Positions 47,250 through 55,442 of a DNA stretch of 64,000 nucleotides are shown one piece after another; the first letter of the stretch is position 1, and each line of letters starts with the position of its first letter. Source of the stretch: Jiulongibacter sp024742395 (GTDB taxonomy: Bacteria > Bacteroidota > Bacteroidia > Cytophagales > Spirosomataceae); assembly GCA_965249455.1 (NCBI GenBank), contig OZ252236.1, positions 434,001 to 498,000 on the forward strand, in the 5' to 3' direction. The position numbers and the translations under genes are program-made. The notes below the pieces were generated by a model. It did no database searches. It was not told the DNA's origin and saw only the letters and a program-made list of their open reading frames with translations.

Positions 47250-47747
47250 ATGCGAAAGGCTGCATACTGGATTGAAAAATTAAATCTTCAAGCACACCCC
47301 GAAGGCGGATTTTTTGCGGAGACATACCGCTCAGAAATACGTTGCGAAAATCCAGCTCCTGACATTCAAGGGAAAAGAAATTTTGCCACAGGTATCTACT
47401 TTTTGATGGAAAAAGAAAACTTCTCGGCTTTTCATCGCATTAAATCTGATGAGATGTGGCACTTCTATAGCGGAGACCCACTTGAAATTCTCTATTTTGA
47501 TGAAAAAGCTAATCTCCATTCCATTTTATTAGGGAATTCTCCCGAAAACGGAGAAGTATTTCAGGCTGTTGTGCCCGCTGGCTTATGGTTTGCTTCAAGG
47601 CCACTGAAAGGTGGTGAATTCTCTCTGGTAGGCTGTACTGTCTCGCCGGGTTTCGATTTTCAGGATTTCGAAATGGCAAGCAGAGCTCAGTTAGTTTCAG
47701 AATTCCCTAATCATCAAAAGACTATTGAAGAGCTCACAAGAGATTAA
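47250..47747 (+). CDS. DUF985 cupin protein
   Basis: 165 residues. Cupin of the DUF985 family: the N-terminal LQAHPEGGFFAETYRS, FHRIKSDEMWHFYSGDPLEI (with metal-ligand His/Glu) and VPAGLWFAS. Small cytoplasmic protein, function unknown. Divergent from gldG with only 65 bases between starts. Confidence 0.88.
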   Translation: MRKAAYWIEKLNLQAHPEGGFFAETYRSEIRCENPAPDIQGKRNFATGIYFLMEKENFSAFHRIKSDEMWHFYSGDPLEILYFDEKANLHSILLGNSPENGEVFQAVVPAGLWFASRPLKGGEFSLVGCTVSPGFDFQDFEMASRAQLVSEFPNHQKTIEELTRD

Positions 47748-47755
47748 TACCTTTG
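47748..47755 (+). promoter_or_regulatory. -7 promoter element of the DUF4293 gene
   Basis: TACCTTTG, exact TAnnTTTG, with ATTG at 47724-47727 about 20 bases upstream as -33 box. It overlaps the end of the DUF985 coding region. The in-frame TTG at 47753 lies inside it, which supports the ATG at 47774 as the start. Confidence 0.6.
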
Positions 47756-47773
47756 CAAAAAAACAAAACTCGA

Positions 47774-48241
47774 ATGCTTCAAAGAATTCAAAGCCTTCTC
47801 TTATTACTTTCGGCTATTGCCCTGGGTGTATTTTTAACTACTAACACCTGGACAGGAGGTACTACAGAGCAGCAAATATTAGTGAATCCATATCAGGTTC
47901 TTCAAACCCAGGGAGGCCTGGCCGGTTTTAAGAAAGAAATTTTTTATGTCGCAGTATTAGCCGGTTTAGCCATTGTGCTCAGCATTTTCGCCATATTTCA
48001 GTTTAAAAACAGAGTTCGTCAAATGCTTTTTGTGGCTTTAAATTCTCTTTTAATTGGTGCTGCGGTAGCAGTGGCAGTTTATCATGTAAAGTATGATGCC
48101 ATGACACTCTCTGGAGCTGGCGAAGGCGAGTTTGGTATTGGTCTGTATGCTGGTTTTGCAGCTTTAGCATTTAACTGGCTAGCCAATAGATTTATTAAAA
48201 AAGATGAAAAAATGGTGAAGGATGCTGATAGAATGAGATAA
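47774..48241 (+). CDS. DUF4293 four-helix membrane protein
   Basis: 155 residues from the ATG at 47774 (MLQRIQSLLLLLSAIALG), the standard start of this Bacteroidota-specific family. Four TM helices at about 5-25, 50-70, 78-100 and 115-135, a short charged tail. Function unknown. Confidence 0.85.
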   Translation: MLQRIQSLLLLLSAIALGVFLTTNTWTGGTTEQQILVNPYQVLQTQGGLAGFKKEIFYVAVLAGLAIVLSIFAIFQFKNRVRQMLFVALNSLLIGAAVAVAVYHVKYDAMTLSGAGEGEFGIGLYAGFAALAFNWLANRFIKKDEKMVKDADRMR

Positions 48242-48249
48242 ATCTTCGC

Positions 48250-48756
48250 TCACCTTTTTCCTTTAAAGTACCTGATCATTTCAGGATAACCCATTCCATT
48301 CCCAAGTCCGTATAGGGCTTGGGTTATTCTTTTGGTTTTTGTTTCAATCGTCTTTGCAGACTCTATCCACTTAGAGAAGTAACGCTGGTGCCCCGGTGTC
48401 AGGGTTTCAAAATACTCCATAGCTCTTGGGTCGTCCTCGAGACAGGCAAGAAAGTCTCCTGAGAAAGCAAACTCGCTGCCATCAAACTCAAGCCGTACGT
48501 TCACTTTTTGACCTTCTTCTTTTCTGATTGTTCGCCTGATTTCAGCGTTAACAGGTAGAATGAAATCCCCCTCACCAATCGGAATAACAGCCACTTGCTT
48601 TATTTCTAAAGAATCAATAAAACCCTTAACCCTGTATGTTGTTCGGGTATCCGGTTTAATTTTTTGAGAGAGTTTTGACGGAATTTCAATGAATGTCCAG
48701 CCCGTTTTCTCTCCGTTTTTATCGTATCTTTTTAATTCAAACTCTTGTTCTATCAT
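48250..48756 (-). CDS. DUF1905 / YdeI (OmpD-associated) family protein
   Basis: 168 residues from the ATG at 48756. N-terminal DUF1905 beta domain (about 1-90: WTFIEIPSKLS, VAVIPIGEGDFILPVN) and C-terminal YdeI helices (about 105-165: DDPRAMEYFETLTPGHQRYFSKWIE). The family is linked to bacteriocin protection by weak evidence only. Convergent with the DUF4293 gene. Confidence 0.82.
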   Translation of the reverse strand: MIEQEFELKRYDKNGEKTGWTFIEIPSKLSQKIKPDTRTTYRVKGFIDSLEIKQVAVIPIGEGDFILPVNAEIRRTIRKEEGQKVNVRLEFDGSEFAFSGDFLACLEDDPRAMEYFETLTPGHQRYFSKWIESAKTIETKTKRITQALYGLGNGMGYPEMIRYFKGKR

Positions 48757-48826
48757 AATAGAGACCATTAGTCTACAAACTTACTGGATTTACAATTTCT
48801 CCTTTTTCAATACTCAAATCCTTGAC

Positions 48827-48834
48827 TACATTTG
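48827..48834 (+). promoter_or_regulatory. -7 promoter element of the GH97-GH26 operon
   Basis: TACATTTG, exact TAnnTTTG, 18 bases before the ATG at 48853. Confidence 0.5.
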
Positions 48835-48852
48835 AGTGTAAACCTCTATTTT

Positions 48853-50835
48853 ATGAAAAATATCCTTGTTTCTGTTGCTTGCCTATTCCTTAGTATTCTG
48901 GCAAACGCACAGTCCTTTCATAAACTTAGCTCACCTAATGGCGAGGTAGCCATAGAGATTGCTGCCGGAGAAGAACTTAAATGGGCTGTTAAATTTAAAA
49001 ATACCCATGTAATAATTCCTTCATCTATTTATATGAAGATAGGAGAAAATGAGGCTCTTGGCAAAAACATGGGAGAAGTCAGAGAAGAGTTTACCAGTAA
49101 AAACTCCAGTTTTAAAACACCCTTTTATAAAAAGGCCGAAGTAGTAGATCATTATAACCAACTTACACTCCATACCTCAAAAAATTACGATGTCATTTTC
49201 AGAGCATATAATGATGGGGTGGCCTATCGTTTTAAAACTTCTTTCGTGGATAGTCTGACAGTTTATGAAGAGAGAGCCGACTTCAACTTTGATAACGACC
49301 ATAAGGTTTTTATGCCCTACGTGCGTGATTTTAGAGGTGAAAGCTTGTGGGATCAGGCTTTTGAGGCTACATATGACGAGCACAAAATATCCCAGACCAA
49401 AAGAGACACCATGGCGTTTTTGCCCATTCTGGTAGAACTTTCTGACGGAAAAGAGGCTGTTGTTACTGAAGCAGATCAACAAGATTATCCCGGAATGTAT
49501 CTGACGAAAAATCGTGACAATGCCACTGGCCTAACCTCCACCCATGCTCCGTTAGTTTTAAAAACATTTCAGGGTGGTATAGGACAAATGAACTCATTGG
49601 CTGAAAAGAGAGCCAATTATATTGCTAAAACTAAAGGCTCCCGGCTTTTCCCCTGGCGAACCATTATTCTCTCTCAGGACGATAAAGAGCTACTTAACAA
49701 TGACATGGTCCTAAAATTGGCTGAGCCTTCCAGAATTGAAGATCCTTCCTGGATTAAACCAGGTAAAATATCATGGGACTGGTGGAACGACTGGCAGCTG
49801 GCAGGTGTAGACTTTGAAGCAGGTATTAATACAAAGACCTATAAATACTATATCGATTTTGCTGCAGCCAATAAACTTGAGTATATTATCATTGATGACG
49901 GTTGGTCTTCACGACTCGACTTATTTAAATTAAATGAAGATTTAAACCTGCCAGAAGTTCTAGCCTATGCTAAAGACAAGAATGTCGGAGTGATTTTATG
50001 GGCCTCCTGGTTTGCCTTCAGACAAGATATGGAGAAGGTTTGTAAAACTTATAGCGAAATGGGAGTGAAGGGCTTCAAAGTGGATTTCTTTGACAGAGAC
50101 GATCAGGAAGTACTTAGCTCTGTTTACAAGATGTCTGAAATAGCCGCCAAATATCAACTGGTAATGGACTATCATGGCTTTTTTAAACCACAGGGAATTC
50201 AAAGAACATATCCCAATGTATTGAATTTTGAAGGTGTCAAGGGTCTTGAAAATGTAAAATGGACGCCGAACGATAATGTGCCAAGATACGATGTAAGCAT
50301 ACCCTTTATCAGGCAGGTGGCAGGCCCTATGGATTACACCCCAGGGGCTATGCGAAACAGAAACCGGTGGAATTTCAGACCCAGCCACTCTATGCCCGTA
50401 AGTCAGGGTACCCGTGCACATCAGGTGGCTATGTATGTGCTGTTTGAGGCTCCATTACAAATGCTGGCCGATAGCCCCACGGCTTATATGAAAGAACAGG
50501 AAACTACTGATTTCATCGCTCAGATTCCTACGGTTTTTGTCGAAACCGTTCCGCTGGCAGGCAGTGTGGCAGCTTTTGCGGCGGTAGCCAGAAAAAAGGG
50601 AGATGTATGGTATCTGGGAGCCTTAAATAACTGGAAACCCAGAGTCTTGCATTTAGACCTTTCTTTTTTAGGGGAAGGCTCTTTTACTGCCGAGATTTTC
50701 AAAGATGGAGTAAATGCCAACCGCAATGCAGAGGATTACAAAATTGAGACTGTAAATGTGAATAAAGATTCAAAACTTGAAGCCAGTCTGGCCGGAGGCG
50801 GAGGCTGGACAGCAATCATAAAAAGGACCAAATAA
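48853..50835 (+). CDS. Glycoside hydrolase family 97
   Basis: 660 residues from the ATG at 48853 (signal peptide ending ANAQS). An in-frame TTG at 48832 lies within the promoter element. N-terminal beta-sandwich (about 25-290), GH97 TIM barrel (about 295-565) with WDWWNDWQLAGVDF, IIIDDGWS and FKVDFFDRDDQE, and a C-terminal beta domain. GH97 enzymes are alpha-glucosidases (inverting) or alpha-galactosidases (retaining); D411 in VDFFDRDD is the candidate nucleophile of the retaining type. Its partner GH26 mannanase gene starts 6 bases later, which favours alpha-galactosidase on galactomannan. Confidence 0.92.
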   Translation: MKNILVSVACLFLSILANAQSFHKLSSPNGEVAIEIAAGEELKWAVKFKNTHVIIPSSIYMKIGENEALGKNMGEVREEFTSKNSSFKTPFYKKAEVVDHYNQLTLHTSKNYDVIFRAYNDGVAYRFKTSFVDSLTVYEERADFNFDNDHKVFMPYVRDFRGESLWDQAFEATYDEHKISQTKRDTMAFLPILVELSDGKEAVVTEADQQDYPGMYLTKNRDNATGLTSTHAPLVLKTFQGGIGQMNSLAEKRANYIAKTKGSRLFPWRTIILSQDDKELLNNDMVLKLAEPSRIEDPSWIKPGKISWDWWNDWQLAGVDFEAGINTKTYKYYIDFAAANKLEYIIIDDGWSSRLDLFKLNEDLNLPEVLAYAKDKNVGVILWASWFAFRQDMEKVCKTYSEMGVKGFKVDFFDRDDQEVLSSVYKMSEIAAKYQLVMDYHGFFKPQGIQRTYPNVLNFEGVKGLENVKWTPNDNVPRYDVSIPFIRQVAGPMDYTPGAMRNRNRWNFRPSHSMPVSQGTRAHQVAMYVLFEAPLQMLADSPTAYMKEQETTDFIAQIPTVFVETVPLAGSVAAFAAVARKKGDVWYLGALNNWKPRVLHLDLSFLGEGSFTAEIFKDGVNANRNAEDYKIETVNVNKDSKLEASLAGGGGWTAIIKRTK

Positions 50836-50841
50836 ACAAGT

Positions 50842-51951
50842 ATGAAAAAGTTATTCTGTGCTCTTTTACTTTTGACTCAAGGAGGATTTGCTCAAAAGTG
50901 GCAGCTCATAGACCCCAACGCCACTCGCGAAACAGTAAACCTCTACAAAAGCCTTAAAAAAATTCAAAAGAAAGGGACCGTTTTTGCCCATCAGCATGCT
51001 ACTGAATACGGGCGTGGTTGGTCTGGTGATGCTGATCGCTCCGATGTCAAATCAGTAGTGGGTACACACCCCGGTATGATAGGAGTAGACTTTAGTGGCT
51101 TTACCGGCAGAAACCCTGAAGAATATAAAACCCGACTTAAAAAAGTGGTAGAAGACCACTACAATAGAGGTGGAATCATCACAGTAGCCTGGCATTTTTA
51201 TAATCCGATGGGAAAAGGTGGGTTCTATTGGGCAGGCTCAGACTCTATTCAGGTGGTACCAAGACTTATTCCGGGTGGTGATGGTCATGAAAAATACAAA
51301 CAGATTCTGGATGATATCGCCGATTGGGCAAAGAGTGTAAAAGGTGCCAAAGGAGAACCTGTACCTATGATTTTCAGACCTTACCACGAATTTGATGGTG
51401 GCTGGTTTTGGTGGGGGGCTCCTCATTGTACCGTAGATGAGTTTAAAACCTTATGGAAATTTACCCTTTCCTATCTCAGAGATACAAAAGATGTTCATAA
51501 TTTCATCTATGCCTTTTCTCCTGATAATAAATTCAATACCGAAGAGGAGTTTCTTGAAAGATATCCCGGCGATGAATGGACAGATATGGTAGGGATGGAT
51601 AATTACGCTGACATGGGACGAGACAGGTACGATTTGGCCGCAGCTGCAAGAAAACTCAAAATTGTCTCTGACTATGGTAAAAAAGCAAAGAAGCTAGCCG
51701 CCTTTACCGAAACAGGGCTGGAGTCTATCCCAAATGATACCTGGTGGACAGAAACCCTTTTAAAAGTAATGAAGACGGATAAAATGAGACTTTCTTATGT
51801 TCTGGTTTGGCGAAACGACTCAAGGAGTGAAACCCACTATTACGCCCCACATCCAGGCCATAGCAGTGTTGCAGATTTTGTCAAATTCTATGATGACAAA
51901 TACACCTGGTTTGAAAGTGACCTGGCGAAAAAGAATATTTATAAGAAATAG
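50842..51951 (+). CDS. Glycoside hydrolase family 26 (beta-mannanase-like)
   Basis: 369 residues with a signal peptide (about 1-18). GH26 TIM barrel with the acid/base in FRPYHEFDGGWFWWG (E183) and the nucleophile in FTETG (E290), both on the expected strands, and GTVFAHQHATEYG near the N-terminus. GH26 members are mainly endo-beta-1,4-mannanases. No T9SS tail and no lipobox, so it is probably periplasmic. Operon with the GH97 gene. The 98 bases to the transposase gene hold no terminator that I can see. Confidence 0.92.
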   Translation: MKKLFCALLLLTQGGFAQKWQLIDPNATRETVNLYKSLKKIQKKGTVFAHQHATEYGRGWSGDADRSDVKSVVGTHPGMIGVDFSGFTGRNPEEYKTRLKKVVEDHYNRGGIITVAWHFYNPMGKGGFYWAGSDSIQVVPRLIPGGDGHEKYKQILDDIADWAKSVKGAKGEPVPMIFRPYHEFDGGWFWWGAPHCTVDEFKTLWKFTLSYLRDTKDVHNFIYAFSPDNKFNTEEEFLERYPGDEWTDMVGMDNYADMGRDRYDLAAAARKLKIVSDYGKKAKKLAAFTETGLESIPNDTWWTETLLKVMKTDKMRLSYVLVWRNDSRSETHYYAPHPGHSSVADFVKFYDDKYTWFESDLAKKNIYKK

Positions 51952-52027
51952 AACCCTAAAAGTCTTCCTGAATTAGAGTAGCTATCTCAAATCCAATTGT
52001 TTTGAAAATCCTATTACTTAATTTATT

Positions 52028-52047
52028 TTTAGAGCTTATGCTCTAAA
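52028..52047. repeat. Palindrome just upstream of the RAYT transposase
   Basis: TTTAGAGC-TTAT-GCTCTAAA: perfect 8-bp arms with a 4-base loop, ending two bases before the transposase ATG. Possibly a REP-type hairpin or an operator for the transposase. Confidence 0.6.
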
Positions 52048-52049
52048 TC

Positions 52050-52670
52050 ATGCAATATAAACAACCATTACTTCCAGGAGTTTTCTATCATATTTATAAT
52101 CGCGGTAATAATGGGGACAATATTTTTCTAGAGGAAAGAAACTATGACCACTTCCTCTCTCTTTGGGCCAGACATGTAGAACCTGTTGCTGAGACTTTTG
52201 CCTATTGCCTATTAAAAAACCATTTTCATATTCTGATAAAAATTCGAGAAGAGGAGGATATAAAACTAAGAATGAGAATGAATCCAAACAGCCTCTCCCT
52301 TTCAGAATATTGTTCAAAACAATTATCCAATTGTTTCAATTCTTATGCAAAAGCAATAAATAAAGGATACAATAGAACCGGAAGTCTTTTTGAAAATCGT
52401 TTTGAACGCAAACGGATTGAAAATAAAAAATATCTGCTGAATGTAATTAGTTATCTACATCAGAATCCTCAAAAACATGGTTTCACAAATGATTATCGCG
52501 ATTGGCCACACTCCTCATATAAAAGTCATCTTTCTAAAAAGCAAACAAGGTTAGAAAGAGCCTCGGTTCATGAACTCTTTGGTTCTAAAGAAAAGTTTAT
52601 ACATGCACAAAACCAAAAATTAATCCTTGAAGATGTATTCGAAGATCTGGTTTGTGAGAAGATTATTTAG
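52050..52670 (+). CDS. REP-associated tyrosine transposase (RAYT, Y1 HUH family)
   Basis: 206 residues. HUH nuclease of the IS200-like Y1 group: the metal-binding HUH is in LLKNHFHILIKI, and the helix with the catalytic Tyr is probably EYCSKQL or the later KYLLNVISYLHQNP. The YHIYNRGNNGDNIF start and RTGSLFENRFERKRI are typical of RAYTs. Such genes stand singly, flanked by palindromes, and move or maintain REP elements rather than themselves. Here palindromes lie on both sides, of different sequence. No TnpB gene is present. Confidence 0.88.
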   Translation: MQYKQPLLPGVFYHIYNRGNNGDNIFLEERNYDHFLSLWARHVEPVAETFAYCLLKNHFHILIKIREEEDIKLRMRMNPNSLSLSEYCSKQLSNCFNSYAKAINKGYNRTGSLFENRFERKRIENKKYLLNVISYLHQNPQKHGFTNDYRDWPHSSYKSHLSKKQTRLERASVHELFGSKEKFIHAQNQKLILEDVFEDLVCEKII

Positions 52671-52701
52671 TTCTTCATTTATTTCACTTGTTATTCCTAA
52701 T

Positions 52702-52740
52702 CCTAAACCTCGGAGGTCTTAAATACCTCCGAGGTTTAGG
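52702..52740. repeat. REP-like palindrome downstream of the RAYT transposase
   Basis: CCTAAACCTCGGAGGT and its perfect complement, 16-bp arms with a 7-base loop (CTTAAAT), 31 bases after the transposase stop. It has no T run and so is not a simple terminator; sequences around CCTCGGAGG are common REP cores in Bacteroidota. Confidence 0.75.
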
Positions 52741-52852
52741 TTAAAAGATAAAATAAGATTACAAATCCGTACCAGCCACTTCTTTTGGTCTTTACTTGCC
52801 TTACTTTGATCTAAAGAAACCCGTTTCAGCATGTCTGAATCAGATATACTTC

Positions 52853-52860
52853 TAAATTTG
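52853..52860 (+). promoter_or_regulatory. -7 promoter element of the dehydrogenase operon
   Basis: TAAATTTG, exact TAnnTTTG, 22 bases before the ATG at 52883. Confidence 0.5.
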
Positions 52861-52882
52861 TTAAGGTCTATCGCCTATAAAT

Positions 52883-53410
52883 ATGAATAGAAGAACCCTG
52901 ATTAAGAATCTGGCTCTGGGTGCCGGAGCTGCCCTAACCCTGCCTTCCTGGGCTCAAGGCTGGTCTACTGAAAGTCTGGGGGAAACCTCCTTTTTTAACT
53001 TGACCGAAAATCAAATCCTTGAGGCTATTGCCGGCACTTTTATACCTGAGGGAAAATCTGAACCCGGAGCTATCGGGCTGGAGGTTCATAAATTTCTGGA
53101 AAGACTATTTGCAGATTGCTATACTCCGGAGGATCAGGAAAAAATAAAAAAAGGATTAGCAGACTTAAACATAAAGGCCAAAAAATCCTATAGTAAAGAT
53201 TTTACCAACTGCACCAAAGATCAGAGGGAAAGCCTGCTGATTGGCCTGGAAGCTCCCAGTTCTGAAGATAAAGAATGGTTTTATGATACACTAAGACAAG
53301 AGACCATCAGGGGCTATACCACTTCTGAATATGTGATGATCAATCATTACAACTATGAAATGGCTCCAGGCTATTATGATGGATGCGTAAACCTTGACTC
53401 AAACTCTTAA
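52883..53410 (+). CDS. Gluconate 2-dehydrogenase subunit 3-type protein, Tat-exported
   Basis: 175 residues. Twin-arginine signal (NRRTLIKNLALGAGAALTLP) then the G2DH subunit 3 domain (FFNLTENQILEAIAGTFIPE, GLEVHKFLERLF, TTSEYVMINHYNYE). It is the small partner of GMC dehydrogenases. Because the GMC subunit downstream has no signal peptide, this Tat signal probably carries the folded complex across the membrane. The GMC gene begins 10 bases after its stop. Confidence 0.9.
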   Translation: MNRRTLIKNLALGAGAALTLPSWAQGWSTESLGETSFFNLTENQILEAIAGTFIPEGKSEPGAIGLEVHKFLERLFADCYTPEDQEKIKKGLADLNIKAKKSYSKDFTNCTKDQRESLLIGLEAPSSEDKEWFYDTLRQETIRGYTTSEYVMINHYNYEMAPGYYDGCVNLDSNS

Positions 53411-53420
53411 TTAGAATACC

Positions 53421-55124
53421 ATGGCCAATCTTAACCGTAACGTTAAAAAGAAAAACACCTACGATGCCATAGTCGTGGGCTCTGGTGCCAGTGGTGGCTG
53501 GGCCGCCAAAGAACTGTGCGACAGAGGCCTGAAAACATTGGTGCTCGAGAGAGGGCGGGGTGTTAAGCATATAGAAGACTACCCTACTGCATCTAAAGCC
53601 CCGTGGGATTTTGAATACCGTGGCAGCGTGACTAATGAACAAAAAAAAGGTTTTGAAATGGCCCGCTATATGCGTGCCGAAACGCTTCACTGGGCACTGC
53701 CAGATGATGAGCAGCCTGTGGTGTATGAAAAGCCTTTCAGGTGGTTCAGAGGTTACCACGAAGGTGGTAAGTCTCTGCTATGGGCTCGTCAAACACAGCG
53801 TTGGTCCGATTTTGATTTTGAAGGCCCGGCCCGTGACGATTTTGCGGTCGACTGGCCTATCCGATACAAAGACCTGGCTCCCTGGTATGACCATGTAGAG
53901 AAGTTTGCGGGCATTGCTGGTTTTAATGATAACCTTGATGCACTTCCAAACAGCATTGTTCAGCCGGGCTGGGATCTTAACTGTGTGGAGCAACATTTCA
54001 AAGAGACTATAGAAAAAGTCTATAACGACCGCTTTCTGGTTTTTGGCAGATGTGCTCACCTGACAGACCCTCAGCAGATTCATTATGATCAGGGACGTGG
54101 CCGCTGCATGAGTCAGAGACAATGCAATAGAGGCTGTATTTATGGCGGCTATTTTAGTAGCAATTCCAGCACTTTGCCCTGGGCGGCCAAAACGGGTAAT
54201 TTGACTTTGAGACCCCATTCGGTAGTGCATTCAGTCATTTATGACAAGAAAAAAGAAAAGGCTACAGGTGTAAGGATTATTGATGCTACCAGCAAAGAAA
54301 TGGTCGAGTATTACGCCAAAGTGATCTTTATCAATGGCTCTGCCATCAATACAAATGCTATTTTGCTCAACTCAAAATCTGATAGATTTCCGGAAGGTCT
54401 GGGCAATGACAGCGGCGTATTGGGCAAATACATTGCCTGGCATAATTACCGTGGCAGGGTCTCTGCCCGTCACGAAGGATTCAAAGATAAAAAAACCGCA
54501 GGAGCACATCCCAGTCACTCGTACATCCCTCGATTCAGAAACCTTTACAAACACCAGGAAGACTTTTTAAGAGGTTACGCTACCGGCGTAGGCGGAGGAA
54601 GAGGGGAGTATTCTTTAAAAGAAGGTATGGGTGACGAGCTCAGAGAAAACCTGCTGAGCCGCCAGCTAGGAGGGTGGAACATCTCTGCCTGGATGATGGG
54701 AGAAACGGTCCCGGTAGAAGAAAACCACATCAGATTACATGAATCGCTGGTAGATAAGTACGGTATACCACAAATAGTTTTTTCCTGCGACTGGCAAGAA
54801 AATGACGATAAAATGGTAAACGATTTCATGACCCAAATACCCGAAATGATGGAGAAGGCCGGCTTTTCAGATATAAAAGCCAGCGACTCACACGCTGCAC
54901 CCGGTTCAGACATTCACGAAATGGGTGGTGTTAGGATGGGAAAAGACCCTAAAACCTCCATGTTGGATGCCAATCATGCTTTGCATGCATGCAAAAACGT
55001 GTATGTAACAGACGGTGCCTGCATGACCTCTACCAGTACTCAAAACCCAACACTTACCTACATGACTTTCGCAGCCAGGGCGGCCAATCATGCAGCAGAC
55101 CAGCTGAAAAGAAAAAACCTTTGA
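53421..55124 (+). CDS. GMC family FAD-dependent dehydrogenase
   Basis: 567 residues. FAD-binding Rossmann motif VVGSGASGGWAAKELCDRG at about 14-32 with the ADP-binding LVLERG, and the C-terminal catalytic region: His in DIHEMGGVRMG and Asn in TQNPTLTYMTFAARA. No signal peptide; it probably pairs with the Tat-exported small subunit and oxidises a sugar or polyol, passing electrons to a cytochrome or quinone. This GMC-plus-subunit-3 pair is common in Bacteroidota 3-keto-glycoside routes, but substrate specificity cannot be read here. Confidence 0.93.
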   Translation: MANLNRNVKKKNTYDAIVVGSGASGGWAAKELCDRGLKTLVLERGRGVKHIEDYPTASKAPWDFEYRGSVTNEQKKGFEMARYMRAETLHWALPDDEQPVVYEKPFRWFRGYHEGGKSLLWARQTQRWSDFDFEGPARDDFAVDWPIRYKDLAPWYDHVEKFAGIAGFNDNLDALPNSIVQPGWDLNCVEQHFKETIEKVYNDRFLVFGRCAHLTDPQQIHYDQGRGRCMSQRQCNRGCIYGGYFSSNSSTLPWAAKTGNLTLRPHSVVHSVIYDKKKEKATGVRIIDATSKEMVEYYAKVIFINGSAINTNAILLNSKSDRFPEGLGNDSGVLGKYIAWHNYRGRVSARHEGFKDKKTAGAHPSHSYIPRFRNLYKHQEDFLRGYATGVGGGRGEYSLKEGMGDELRENLLSRQLGGWNISAWMMGETVPVEENHIRLHESLVDKYGIPQIVFSCDWQENDDKMVNDFMTQIPEMMEKAGFSDIKASDSHAAPGSDIHEMGGVRMGKDPKTSMLDANHALHACKNVYVTDGACMTSTSTQNPTLTYMTFAARAANHAADQLKRKNL

Positions 55125-55442
55125 CCTTTAGAGGCAACATGAATTGAGTATCACGAATTATGTAAAACTCAGACCCAAAAAAGACAACAAAGAATATGAA
55201 CTAATTAATAATACTTTTGAATCAAAATACTGTTTGAGGCAGGGTCAAAGTCAGACTGACTTTGAATTTGCTAACAGAGAAGTTCTCAAACTCTGATTGT
55301 GCTCACAGAGTCCTGTGTACAAGATTATTTTGATAGCGACTTTTGGGTCGAACGCGACTCCGATACTTTTTGCCTTAAAAAGTAGAGCCCGCCTGGCAAA
55401 GGCAATGATGAATATGAATAAACAAATACCAACCCGAAAAAA
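55125..55442. other. Intergenic region without a convincing gene
   Basis: 318 bases between the GMC and isomerase genes. I see no gene: all frames are broken. The first 190 bases are AT-rich. From about 55332 to 55400 the sequence turns GC-richer and contains GCGACT twice, around GTCGAACGCGAC (a GTCG-N4-CGAC palindrome), then TACTTTTT-GCCTT-AAAAAGTA (8-bp complementary arms, 5-base loop). It may be a decayed repeat or a small structured element. No exact TAnnTTTG element was found near the isomerase start. Confidence 0.4.

Noticed and set aside
49996..50421. 141-codon minus-strand frame inside GH97
   Set aside because: Antisense to the catalytic barrel and without protein-like composition.
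52050..52670. Full IS200/IS605 element
   Set aside because: Only the HUH transposase is present, no tnpB and no paired left/right ends of the IS type; the RAYT pattern fits better.
53778..54230. 150-codon open frame on the minus strand inside the GMC gene
   Set aside because: Opposite a well-conserved FAD enzyme; no recognisable protein pattern.
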